Shown one piece after another: positions 44,821 to 53,600 of a stretch of 64,000 nucleotides of DNA (position 1 is the stretch's first letter; the number at the start of each line of letters is the position of its first letter). The DNA comes from Lentilactobacillus kribbianus. GTDB lineage: Bacteria; Bacillota; Bacilli; Lactobacillales; Lactobacillaceae. Below the pieces are notes generated by a model. That model did not search any database. It was not told where the DNA came from and saw only the letters and a program-made list of their open reading frames with translations. Where the stretch lies: NCBI RefSeq assembly GCF_013184075.1, contig NZ_JABEQQ010000001.1, positions 496,001 through 560,000 on the forward strand, in the 5' to 3' direction. Both the position numbers and the translations under genes were made by a program.

Positions 44821-45771
44821 TTATTTAGCTTCTTTACTTGTAACTAATTTAATTGGAGATTTAATATTTTTATCGATCTTTTTGCCTGAGAAATAATCAT
44901 AAATAGCTTGTAAAGCCAATTTACCTTCTTGTTTGGGTTCTTGGGCTACAATACCGTCAATTGTACCGTTCTTAACGGCGGCTAATCCATCTGGAGTTCC
45001 ATCAACAGAAACAATTTTGATATCTTTATTTTTAATGGCTTTTGCAGCACCTAATGCCATTTCATCATTTTGAGCGAAAATTCCCTTGATATCACCATGA
45101 GCTTGTAAAATATTTTGCATAACACTCAAACCTTTAGCTCGATCAAAATTAGCGCTTTGTTTAGTAACCACATCGAGTTTTCCTTTAACTTCTTTTTCAA
45201 ATCCTTTTCCACGTTGAACCGCAGCATCGGCACCGGGGGTTCCTTCTAATTCAGCCACCTTAGCATCTTTACCAACAATTTTTTCTAGATATTGACCAGC
45301 CATCTTACCAGCCAAAACATTATCAGAAGCTACCGTTGTCAGTAACTTACCACCGTTAGAGCCACGGTCACAAGCAACAACGGGAATACCGGCATCATTA
45401 GCTTTTTTAATTGCAGGCACAATAGCATCAGAATCTACTGGATTAATAATAATTACGTCTACTTTTTTAGTAACTAAATCAGAAATTTGGTTGTTTTGCT
45501 TGGCACTATCATTTTGAGCATCAAATGTTTGAACCTTAGTATCGTTTTTCTTAGCTGTCTCATCCACACCTTGTTTTAAATTAACAAAGAATGGATTACT
45601 TAATGTAGATAAAGACATTCCTACTTTAATATCTTTTTTAGCTTTTTTAGTAACTTTAGTATCATTACTATTTTTTTTGCCAACTGTAGCATTGCCACAG
45701 CCAGTTAAAAGAAATAATCCTGCCGTTAACACAGTAAGTGAAGTTAAGAATTTTTTTGAATTTTTTTTCAT
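44821..45771 (-). CDS. rbsB: Ribose ABC transporter substrate-binding lipoprotein
   Basis: The 316-residue periplasmic-binding-protein type 1 lipoprotein has lipobox LLTGCG (Cys about 25). It resembles RbsB, with GMSLSTLSNPFFVNLKQGVDE, the ITTVASDN-like region LTTVASDNVLAG, and IFAQNDEMALGA. It is the last gene of rbsDACB. Ribose is the likely ligand; no ribokinase gene is in the operon. Confidence 0.92.
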   Translation of the reverse strand: MKKNSKKFLTSLTVLTAGLFLLTGCGNATVGKKNSNDTKVTKKAKKDIKVGMSLSTLSNPFFVNLKQGVDETAKKNDTKVQTFDAQNDSAKQNNQISDLVTKKVDVIIINPVDSDAIVPAIKKANDAGIPVVACDRGSNGGKLLTTVASDNVLAGKMAGQYLEKIVGKDAKVAELEGTPGADAAVQRGKGFEKEVKGKLDVVTKQSANFDRAKGLSVMQNILQAHGDIKGIFAQNDEMALGAAKAIKNKDIKIVSVDGTPDGLAAVKNGTIDGIVAQEPKQEGKLALQAIYDYFSGKKIDKNIKSPIKLVTSKEAK

Positions 45772-45789
45772 GATTAATTTCCTCTTTTT

Positions 45790-46755
45790 TTAGTTTTTAG
45801 CTTGTTTGCGATCTAATAAAACAGCAATTAAAATAACAATTCCTTTGACGATTTGTTGATAAAAACTTGAAATTCCTAATAAATTCATCCCATTATTTAA
45901 AACTCCAATGATCAATGCCCCAATAAGAGTTCCTGATATTTTACCAGTCCCTCCTGCCAATGAGGTTCCACCTAAAACTACGGCCGCGATTGCGTCCATT
46001 TCATAACCACTACCAGCATCTGGTTGAGCCGATGATAACTGCGAAGTTAACACCATTCCTGCAACTGCCGCTAGCAGTCCCGCAACAACATAAATCCAAA
46101 TTAAAATATGATTTACTTTTACTCCAGCTACAAACGCTGCTTTTTGGTTACCACCAATAGCAAAGGTTCTTCGCCCAAATGCTGTTTTATGCATTAAAAT
46201 ATAAAAAATTATATAAGCGATTAACATTAAATAAACTTGAAAGGGAACCCCAAACAAATATCCTTGCCCAATGAATTGAAAGGAAAAACTATCATTCATT
46301 TTCGGCCCAGTAATTGGATTACCATTAGTTAATACATAAGTCATCCCCCGAAAAATTGACATTGTGGCCAACGTAACGATAAAAGGTGCTGCTTTTCCGT
46401 ACGCAATTAAAAAGCCATTAACTGCTCCAAAAACTGCCCCAAAAATAACACCAATAATAAACGCTAAAATAGGTGATATCCCGTTTAAAATTAACTTCGC
46501 TGATATTGCTCCACTCAATGCTAAGATGGCACCTACAGATAAATCAATACCACCAGTTAAAATAACAAATTGCATGCCAAAGGCAATTAAGGCATTGATA
46601 GACACTTGTTGCAGCAAGTTCATTAAATTAGGAATTGTTAAAAAAGAAGTATTTAAAATACTAACAATTACTACCAATCCAATTAAAGCCACTAGTGGAC
46701 CCATTTTCGTATAAAATTGCCCTAGGTTAAAAGGTTGTTTTGTTTCACTACTCAT
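45790..46755 (-). CDS. rbsC: Ribose ABC transporter permease
   Basis: The 321-residue BPD_transp_2 permease has eight to ten helices and the conserved GGIDLSVGAILALSGAISA, with the coupling segment GGNQKAAFVAGVKVN and AAVVLGGTSLAGG. It overlaps rbsA by 8 bases. Confidence 0.94.
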   Translation of the reverse strand: MSSETKQPFNLGQFYTKMGPLVALIGLVVIVSILNTSFLTIPNLMNLLQQVSINALIAFGMQFVILTGGIDLSVGAILALSGAISAKLILNGISPILAFIIGVIFGAVFGAVNGFLIAYGKAAPFIVTLATMSIFRGMTYVLTNGNPITGPKMNDSFSFQFIGQGYLFGVPFQVYLMLIAYIIFYILMHKTAFGRRTFAIGGNQKAAFVAGVKVNHILIWIYVVAGLLAAVAGMVLTSQLSSAQPDAGSGYEMDAIAAVVLGGTSLAGGTGKISGTLIGALIIGVLNNGMNLLGISSFYQQIVKGIVILIAVLLDRKQAKN

Positions 46756-48238
46756 CTAATTTACCTCCTGTGGCTAAAGTCATTACTTTTTCTTGCGTTG
46801 CCACCGATGTTAGAATTTCGCCGGTAATTTGGCCTTCATATACCACTATAATTCGATCAGAAAAACCAATTACTTCTTGTAGATCACTAGAAATCATGAT
46901 AATTGCTACACCACGATCAGTTAGCTCATTCATCAGGTCATAAATTTCTCGTTTAGCCCCGACATCAACTCCACGCGTAGGTTCATCTAAGATTAATATT
47001 TGTGAACCAGTTCCAACCCACTTAGCTAAAACTACTTTTTGTTGATTACCACCAGATAATGATCGTGCTGTTGCCGTTCGATCAACTGTTTTTATAGTTA
47101 ATCTTTTGATTAATAAATCAATAAAAGTATTTTCATTCTTCTGATCTAAAAGACCATGTTTACTAAACTCATTTAAACTAGGCAAACCAATATTATCAGC
47201 AATGGCTGCGTCTAAAATCAAACCTTCTTCTTTTCTGTTCTCTGTTAAAAAGCCAATACCGTGTTTAATAGCATCACTAGGGTTATATATTTTAACTTCT
47301 TTATTATTTACCCATATCGTACCGGTATCATAGTGATCAATTCCAAACAGAGCCCGCATTATTTCAGTTCTACCAGATCCCATTAATCCTGAAAATGCTA
47401 ACAGTTCGCCCTCTTTAACGGAAAAAGAAATATCTTGAAACACCCCATTACTAGTAAAATTAGCTATTTTTAATCGTGTTTTACCATAATGAGGTTGCCG
47501 CTCTGGATAAAAATCAGCCAAATCACGTCCTACCATATCCTTCACAATTTGATGAATATTAGTTTCAGCAGTTTTATAATTGGCCACCGTCAAACCATCT
47601 CGCATCACCGTGATTTCATCCGTAATTTCAAAAATTTCTTGCATACGATGAGAAATATAGATTATTCCGACACCTTGTTGCTTTAATTTACGAATAATCG
47701 TAAACATTTTATCAATTTCGGTTTCGGTTAAAGCTGCTGATGGTTCATCCATAATCAGTATTTTAGTATCATTCATTAGGGATTTGGCTATTTCAATTAT
47801 CTGCTGATTACCAACACTTAAATCACCAATTTTAGTCGTTAAATCTATGTTGGCATCTAATTGCTCAAGCGTTTGGGTTGCTTTGGCTATCATTGATTTA
47901 TCATCTAGCATTCCGAATTTTGTTTTTAATTCTTTATTTAAAAACATATTCTCGATAACGGTCATTTCAGCAAAGTTATTCATTTCTTGATGGATAAAGC
48001 TAATACCATGTTGCTCGGCGTCAAAAGCATTTTTATACGTTAACTCCTGACCATCAACAATGATTTTTCCACTATCAGCAGTTAATAAACCCGTTAAAAT
48101 ATTCATCAATGTTGATTTTCCGGCACCATTTTCGCCCATCAACGCCTTAACTTGACCGCCATTTATTGAAAAATTAACATCTTTTAAAACGTGATTTTGA
48201 TCAAATGACTTAGATATTCCTTTTAATTCTATTTTCAA
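46748..48238 (-). CDS. rbsA: Ribose ABC transporter double ATPase
   Basis: The 496-residue protein has two ABC domains. The first carries GENGAGKST near 36-44 and IMDEPSAAL. The second, degenerate at its P-loop (GLMGSGRTE), has signature LSGGNQQK and ILDEPTRGVDVG. This is the layout of RbsA and related monosaccharide importers. Confidence 0.95.
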   Translation of the reverse strand: MKIELKGISKSFDQNHVLKDVNFSINGGQVKALMGENGAGKSTLMNILTGLLTADSGKIIVDGQELTYKNAFDAEQHGISFIHQEMNNFAEMTVIENMFLNKELKTKFGMLDDKSMIAKATQTLEQLDANIDLTTKIGDLSVGNQQIIEIAKSLMNDTKILIMDEPSAALTETEIDKMFTIIRKLKQQGVGIIYISHRMQEIFEITDEITVMRDGLTVANYKTAETNIHQIVKDMVGRDLADFYPERQPHYGKTRLKIANFTSNGVFQDISFSVKEGELLAFSGLMGSGRTEIMRALFGIDHYDTGTIWVNNKEVKIYNPSDAIKHGIGFLTENRKEEGLILDAAIADNIGLPSLNEFSKHGLLDQKNENTFIDLLIKRLTIKTVDRTATARSLSGGNQQKVVLAKWVGTGSQILILDEPTRGVDVGAKREIYDLMNELTDRGVAIIMISSDLQEVIGFSDRIIVVYEGQITGEILTSVATQEKVMTLATGGKLDE

Positions 48239-48264
48239 ACTATCACCTCGATTTCAAATATTAT

Positions 48265-48660
48265 TTAAAATGTAACTCCACTTTCTAAAATAATATTAGC
48301 GTAAGGTGTCATTTCTCCTGTTCTAATAAAGGCTTTTGTTTTTTTCAGATTCTTTTTTAACTCTTCATGTGTTACAAAATCAATTGAAACATCGGGAAGT
48401 ATCTTCTTTATAACCATTAATTGATCTGGGTTATATTTTTTAATTTCTTCTGCTAAGTAAACTTTTTGAACTTCCATTTCTGAAAGAAGATTTATCAATA
48501 CCTCTTCTAAACTGGGAGTACCAGCAGATACTGCCAAATCAATTTTAGAAATATCATTAGGAACAGGCATACCCGCATCACCAACTGAAAGCCAATCATT
48601 ATGTCCCATATTGGCAACCACTGCAGCTATATTGGAATTAATAATGCCACGCTTTTTCAT
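48265..48660 (-). CDS. rbsD: D-ribose pyranase
   Basis: The 131-residue protein starts [22 protein letters not shown], carrying the catalytic His of RbsD, and ends near [14 protein letters not shown]. It interconverts pyranose and furanose forms of ribose. The ATG at 48660 follows GTGAGGAAT. First in the rbsDACB operon. The region is more AT-rich than its surroundings. Confidence 0.95.
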   Translation of the reverse strand: MKKRGIINSNIAAVVANMGHNDWLSVGDAGMPVPNDISKIDLAVSAGTPSLEEVLINLLSEMEVQKVYLAEEIKKYNPDQLMVIKKILPDVSIDFVTHEELKKNLKKTKAFIRTGEMTPYANIILESGVTF

Positions 48661-48696
48661 ATTATTCCTCACTATTACTTATATATTTTTAAACAA

Positions 48697-48710
48697 TGAA
48701 AGCGTATACA
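48697..48710. promoter_or_regulatory. cre / LacI-type site before rbsD
   Basis: TGAAAGCGTATACA fits the cre consensus with one mismatch. It could bind CcpA or an unlinked RbsR; both are LacI-family. Confidence 0.6.
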
Positions 48711-48841
48711 GCATTTCATATGGCTATATTATAATATTAAAAGAGAAAAATCAATAGAATAATACGTTTTTTTTATTTTATATATCATTATATAAGCAAG
48801 TATAGACCACTTTTGTATGCAATATATATTTTCACAAAAAA

Positions 48842-48898
48842 ATATGATCACATAAAAATAAATTATTTTTACATTTATCTTTACATGATCATATCAAT
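48842..48898 (-). terminator. Terminator after SDR gene
   Basis: On the minus strand ATATGATCATGTAAA pairs with TTTATGTGATCATAT across an AT-rich loop, followed by T7. Confidence 0.7.
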
Positions 48899-48910
48899 TA
48901 AATTTTATCT

Positions 48911-49648
48911 TTATTGCGCTGACATCCCACCATCAACCACAAACTCTGAACCGGTAGAGTAACTAGAATCATCGGAAGCCAAGAATAAGACCATTTGCGA
49001 AACTTCCTCCGGTTCTGCAATCCGACGCAGCGGAATCGCTTTAGCAAATTGTTTAACAGCTTCGGCCGTTCCTGCTTGCGAAATCATTGGTGTTTCAATA
49101 ACACCAGGGTGAATCGAATTAACGCGCACGCCGCTAGGGGCCAGTTCTAAAGCCGCCGCTTTGGTCATGCCCCGAACTGCAAATTTGGTATCAGTATATC
49201 CGACGGCTCCCCCTACTAGACCGTTTAAAGAAGAAACATTAATAATGGAACCAGCGTGTTGTGCCACCATTTCCTTAGCCACTGCTTTCAGACCTAAAAA
49301 AGTACCTAATTGATTAATCTGGAAAATCTTAATATAGTCGGCTTCACTAATCTCTTGCAGGGGTTTGGCAAAAGTAATGCCCGCGTTGTTCACCAAAATA
49401 TCGATCTGGCCAAACTGCGCTTTAGTGGCCGCTACCACGTGCTCCCAATCAGCGGCACTAGCAACGTCCTGCTTGATAAATAAAGCCTTGTCTGGTCCTA
49501 ACGCAGCTGCTAATTGTTCCCCCTCGGCTTGCTTAACATCAGTAATAACGACTTGAGCTCCCTCACTAACAAATAGCTTTGCGTGAGCAGCCCCCATTCC
49601 TTGAGCAGCACCAGTAATAATGGCGACTTTGCCAGCTAGTTTTCCCAT
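48911..49648 (-). CDS. SDR family oxidoreductase, RADH-like
   Basis: The 245-residue short-chain dehydrogenase has ITGAAQGMGAAHA for the cofactor, NNAGIT, catalytic Ser in INVSSLNG, and Y-x-x-x-K as YTDTK. It ends TGSEFVVDGGMSAQ, close to the C-terminus of Lactobacillus R-specific alcohol dehydrogenase. It is a paralogue of 56368. The substrate is unknown; ketone or glucose reduction is possible. A cre-like operator lies 18 bases upstream of the start. Confidence 0.88.
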   Translation of the reverse strand: MGKLAGKVAIITGAAQGMGAAHAKLFVSEGAQVVITDVKQAEGEQLAAALGPDKALFIKQDVASAADWEHVVAATKAQFGQIDILVNNAGITFAKPLQEISEADYIKIFQINQLGTFLGLKAVAKEMVAQHAGSIINVSSLNGLVGGAVGYTDTKFAVRGMTKAAALELAPSGVRVNSIHPGVIETPMISQAGTAEAVKQFAKAIPLRRIAEPEEVSQMVLFLASDDSSYSTGSEFVVDGGMSAQ

Positions 49649-49666
49649 AATTGTCAGCCTCCTAAT

Positions 49667-49680
49667 TGTATTCGATTACA
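49667..49680. promoter_or_regulatory. cre-like operator before SDR gene
   Basis: TGTATTCGATTACA differs by one base from the TGTAATCGATTACA palindrome at 54998 and from the cre consensus. Confidence 0.5.
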
Positions 49681-49756
49681 TTGAGCTATTATAACGTATT
49701 TCAATTTTGCCGGCTATAGCTACCAAAAAAGACGATGTTACCATCGTCTTGACTGA

Positions 49757-49885
49757 TTATTCTGTTTTATCCTTCATTTTTTCGGCCAAGGCTTTAGATG
49801 GATAATATTGATCCCCGATATCAATCTGGGCACCATAAGCATCATACAAAATGGGAGTAGTCTTCCCCCAAAATAAAAATATTAT
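49757..49885 (-). pseudogene. C-terminal gene fragment, unidentified
   Basis: A 42-codon open stretch without a start codon reads WGKTTPILYDAYGAQIDIG then DQYYPSKALAEKMKDKTE and a TAA. It looks like the C-terminus of a real protein: ordered composition and codon use like its neighbours. An in-frame TAG lies directly upstream (49886-49888). I do not recognise the family. The rest of the 49681-50023 gap shows no other gene. Confidence 0.4.
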
Positions 49886-50023
49886 CTATTACGTTTAACT
49901 ACTTATTATTAAACCATTACCTAGGCTCTTTTTCAATGAAGCGCTTACGTTAGAGTTATCTGATGTAGCTTTCTGGTAAGTCCAGTCATATCTAATTCTA
50001 ATTATATTAATTTATGATAAATA

Positions 50024-50060
50024 AAAACGCCTCTCAGAAAAATTTCTGCGGAGCGTTTTA
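50024..50060 (-). terminator. Terminator of the SorC operon
   Basis: AAAACGCcTC-CAGAAA pairs with TTTCTG-GGaGCGTTTT, T-rich on the minus-strand side. Confidence 0.75.
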
Positions 50061-50074
50061 CTGTTCATAATTAT

Positions 50075-51031
50075 TTAAGTAGTTGCGTGATTCATTTCCA
50101 ACAATAATTGAGCACTTTGTTGATCAATAAAGACCTCGTTTGCATAACCCGAACGCAGTACCGTTGCTAAAGCTGTAACCTGTGTCGTTTTGTTCACAAT
50201 CACCATGGAATGTTCTTTATAACGCAAATTCTCTAGTGGAATTGAAACCGTTCGTTGTTCGATTTCAGATACTACTGGATTACCATTGCCATCAATAAAG
50301 TGGGATAAAACTTCACCGACTGCCTGATCCTGGACTTGCTGTTGTTCAGTTGCAGTAAAATAATTATCATTATTTAAAAAGTGGCTTTGCGAAACATCTT
50401 CAATGCTAAAGATAGCAATATTAGAAACTCGACCTAATTTTTCAACATATCTAACATGATTTTCTTGTTCAGCAAGCGCCTTATTTTTAGGATCAGCAAA
50501 CATAATTGGTAACGGTAATAGTTGAACCATTGCATTATAAGCCTGTGAGAATTGACTTAGCGCTTCTAACCCCATGAAATGGTCAACCGGATCGGTAAAA
50601 ATACCATCTAGTTGAACAACTTCGACATCTCGCACCGTTTTCGGCAGTAGTCCCTTAGCCACTTGAAGAATACTTTGACCACGACCCAAGCCAATAATGT
50701 CACCGTTTTTAATTAAATTATTTAAATAATCAGTGGCAGATTCACAAACTCGTTCTAATTTCATTTTTTGGTCATCTTGAGAAGTAGAGACAACCGTAAA
50801 ATCTACATCATCATAGAGATTTGTAAGTTGATTAGATAACGTTTGGGCATCACGCAAATGATCATTTACCGTAATGGTCACAAGTCCTTTTTCCCTAGCA
50901 GTGGCTAATAGGCGCGAAACCGTGGTGCGCGAAATGGCTTCCTTTTTGGCAATTTGGTTTTGTTCGATCCCATCAATATAATATTGACGAGCTACTCTGA
51001 GGATTTGTTCACGTCGTTTTAAATTATCTAT
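50075..51031 (-). CDS. SorC/DeoR-family sugar-binding regulator, apparent ATA start
   Basis: The full family-length protein (about 318 residues) has an N-terminal SorC helix-turn-helix, DNLKRREQILRVARQYY then IEQNQIAKKEAISRTTVSRLL, and a sugar-phosphate-binding domain with GDIIGLGRGQSILQVAKGL and VVQLDGIFTDPVDH. The HTH frame has no ATG, GTG or TTG. A GGGAGGAG site lies 10 bases before ATA (51029-51031), where Met is expected. The first standard start is GTG at 50879-50881, which would delete the HTH. It is the last gene of the permease-epimerase-kinase operon and probably controls it. Confidence 0.8.
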   Translation of the reverse strand: MDNLKRREQILRVARQYYIDGIEQNQIAKKEAISRTTVSRLLATAREKGLVTITVNDHLRDAQTLSNQLTNLYDDVDFTVVSTSQDDQKMKLERVCESATDYLNNLIKNGDIIGLGRGQSILQVAKGLLPKTVRDVEVVQLDGIFTDPVDHFMGLEALSQFSQAYNAMVQLLPLPIMFADPKNKALAEQENHVRYVEKLGRVSNIAIFSIEDVSQSHFLNNDNYFTATEQQQVQDQAVGEVLSHFIDGNGNPVVSEIEQRTVSIPLENLRYKEHSMVIVNKTTQVTALATVLRSGYANEVFIDQQSAQLLLEMNHATT

Positions 51032-51059
51032 TGTTCTTACTCCTCCCTAAAGATTTATT

Positions 51060-52559
51060 TTAAATATTTGAAAACTCTTGGTAAAAATCCTTAAGGTTAT
51101 TATACGCTTTTTTGTACATATCAAAATAACGATTATAGATTTCATGTTTTTCTAGGTTAGGGGTAACCTTTTCATCGATTTTAATCCATTTCGATGCATC
51201 TTGAGGATCAATGCTATTAATACCAACACCAGCTAAAATGGCACTCCCTAAATTAGCTTCTCCGCCAGACTTGGTGGTTAAAATAGTCTTACCAGTTACA
51301 TCTGCGATCATTTGATCCATTTTCTTGGAGTGACTGACACCACCAACTAGTGTGATAGAATCGCCCACTTCATCCCCAAATTGTTCAATACTTTGACGAA
51401 CTGAGTAAGCAATCGCTTCTTGAAAGGCGTTATAAATTTCATATTTGGTAGTTTTAAGAGATAGACCTAAAATGGTTCCTCGAATATCTGAATCCCACAA
51501 TGGACTTCGTTCTCCCATAAAAAATGGTAGCACTAGCAAGCCGTTACTACCGGCTGGAACATCACTACTTTGAAAATCGAGCTCTTTAGGGCCATCATTT
51601 TCATCAAATTCAGTAGCAAATTCTTTAACAAACCACGCCACAATTGCCCCAGCTGTATTAGCTCCAGCAAAATTATAATAGTAATCTTTAGGCTTATAGG
51701 AATAAGGCCAGATGATCAACTTTTTATCTCTAAGGGGTTTTTCAGTTACTAATGCCGCATTCATTGAAGTACCAAGAGCCACCGTAACTTTTCCGGGTTC
51801 AAAAACACCAGTTCCAACGGTAGCAGGGCCCACATCAACCCCAGTATTAAAGACTGGTGTCCCTGCCTTTAATCCTAATCGAGCAGCCCATTTATCATTA
51901 ACCCGACCAGCTACATCGGTACTTTCAACAAATTTTTGCGGTAATTTATCGATATCAATTCCCAACTTATCAGCTAATTCTTGTGACCACTCGTCTTTAT
52001 TAATATCAAAGACTCCAGCTAAATTACCAGCAGCCGAGTAATTAATACTTTGTTGACCGGTCAGTTGATAAATCACGTAGGATTCAGGTGGTAAAAATTT
52101 AGCGGTTTGTTGATACAATTCCGGCTTGTTTTTCTTTAACCACATTAATTTAGTGTACCCATAGTAAGGATCTGACAAATTAGCTGTAACATCCATTAAT
52201 TCAGTATCACTAACTAAATCAGCTACTTTTTTTGTCTCTTTAGTGGCTCGGCGGTCCATCCAAATCAATGCCGGTCCCAACACTTTACCAGTTGTATCTA
52301 CCGGAATACCAGAACCACCGTAAAGACCGTCAATTCCAATTGCCACAATATCTTCGTCATTAACTTTAGAAGCTAAGGTTCTAATTAGTGAGGCAACGGC
52401 ATTAAACCAATCTTGCGCATTAGCTTCAGCCCAACCAGGATGTGGCGTTGCAAAAGAATAATTATCCTTCTTTTGAGCAATTATTTCGCCTTCAGTCGTT
52501 AACAAAATGGCTTTGGTGCCTGATGTTCCAATATCAATTCCTAAAATATATTTAGTCAT
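51060..52559 (-). CDS. FGGY-family carbohydrate kinase
   Basis: The 499-residue kinase has the phosphate-1 motif LGIDIGTSGTKA, the actin-fold GTSMNAALV, GERSPLWDSDIRG, and the FGGY C-terminal LVGGVSHSKKMDQMIADVTG. It resembles gluconokinase/xylulokinase-type enzymes, but the sugar is uncertain. Neighbours (FucP-like permease, aldose epimerase-like protein, SorC regulator) point to a pentose, deoxysugar or polyol. Confidence 0.88.
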   Translation of the reverse strand: MTKYILGIDIGTSGTKAILLTTEGEIIAQKKDNYSFATPHPGWAEANAQDWFNAVASLIRTLASKVNDEDIVAIGIDGLYGGSGIPVDTTGKVLGPALIWMDRRATKETKKVADLVSDTELMDVTANLSDPYYGYTKLMWLKKNKPELYQQTAKFLPPESYVIYQLTGQQSINYSAAGNLAGVFDINKDEWSQELADKLGIDIDKLPQKFVESTDVAGRVNDKWAARLGLKAGTPVFNTGVDVGPATVGTGVFEPGKVTVALGTSMNAALVTEKPLRDKKLIIWPYSYKPKDYYYNFAGANTAGAIVAWFVKEFATEFDENDGPKELDFQSSDVPAGSNGLLVLPFFMGERSPLWDSDIRGTILGLSLKTTKYEIYNAFQEAIAYSVRQSIEQFGDEVGDSITLVGGVSHSKKMDQMIADVTGKTILTTKSGGEANLGSAILAGVGINSIDPQDASKWIKIDEKVTPNLEKHEIYNRYFDMYKKAYNNLKDFYQEFSNI

Positions 52560-52583
52560 TCTTTGCTCTCCTCGTTAAACTTA

Positions 52584-53600
52584 TTAATCCTTTAAACCGG
52601 TAGTAACTTCAAACTGCCGACTCTCACCGGGTTGCAACATAATTAAAGTCCCGGCCTTTTTAGCGGCTGTTCGACCTTCAGTGCGACTAGTGGCTGGTAA
52701 TGCAAAAGCAGCGACTTGTAAATCGGGATTATACATTAACCAACGAGTGACATTAGGAAATTCCTTAGTATTAAAAGAAACCATAACTGTGTGCTGACGA
52801 TCCATTTTCATTTCAAACTCTGCTTGGTCAACTTGTTGATTTAAGTCATCACCAAAATAAACAATTTCTGGATCAAAATGTTCTTCTTTATCCAATTCGT
52901 TAATTAGTTGGCCTGATGCCGCAATTTGTTTAGTGAAGGCTAGCCATTCTTTAGTGGGATGAATGTGATCCGGAATGGATTCTCGCAAATGAAAGGCTGT
53001 CTCGGGAATGTTTTGGCTAATTTGGGCGCCCTTAACAAACTTATAATTAATGTGAGTTAAATATTGTAATGGCATTTCTTGATAATCAGACAAGTTCTTT
53101 ACGAACATTTTAATGTCCAATAAAGCACTTCCCTTTTTCAAGGTAACTGATGGATTAGCAAAGTAATGATCACCAAATCCTTTCACATATTCAACTTGGC
53201 TGCTGACCGTAACAGCATCCTCATTAATTTCAATAAACGAGCTATCCATGGAAGTCAATGGGAACTCACCATGAGCATAATGATCATCTTCTGGACCAGG
53301 ATTACCGCTAGCCAAGAGACCAGAATGAAATTGAAATGGTCCGTAAGAATCGGTAATTTGTTTACCAGGGTAAGGTTGCTTGAAGGTGTTTTTCATTTTT
53401 AAATCAAATCCATCAAAAACAGCATCCCAAATCATTAAACCTTCGAACGGTAAAATAGTTAAATATCCTCTTGAGTTTTGAACCTTAAGGGCTTCTACCC
53501 CAGAATCATACTTAAAACTGGAAATTATAAATTCATCATTTTCCATCAATACTCGTGCTTGCTCTTGAAAATTATCTTTATATAAATTAATTTTGGTCAT
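52584..53600 (-). CDS. Aldose 1-epimerase-like (DUF4432) protein
   Basis: The 338-residue galactose-mutarotase-fold protein has GYLTILPFEGLMIWDAVFDG, FHSGLLASGNPGPEDDHYAHGEFP with candidate active-site histidines, then LTHINYKF. It probably interconverts anomers or epimers of the sugar handled by the adjacent kinase. It overlaps the permease gene by 14 bases. Confidence 0.82.
   Translation of the reverse strand: MTKINLYKDNFQEQARVLMENDEFIISSFKYDSGVEALKVQNSRGYLTILPFEGLMIWDAVFDGFDLKMKNTFKQPYPGKQITDSYGPFQFHSGLLASGNPGPEDDHYAHGEFPLTSMDSSFIEINEDAVTVSSQVEYVKGFGDHYFANPSVTLKKGSALLDIKMFVKNLSDYQEMPLQYLTHINYKFVKGAQISQNIPETAFHLRESIPDHIHPTKEWLAFTKQIAASGQLINELDKEEHFDPEIVYFGDDLNQQVDQAEFEMKMDRQHTVMVSFNTKEFPNVTRWLMYNPDLQVAAFALPATSRTEGRTAAKKAGTLIMLQPGESRQFEVTTGLKD

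Noticed and set aside
50075-50881. SorC regulator starting at GTG 50881
   Set aside because: This would remove a fully conserved helix-turn-helix encoded in frame upstream with a good ribosome site.
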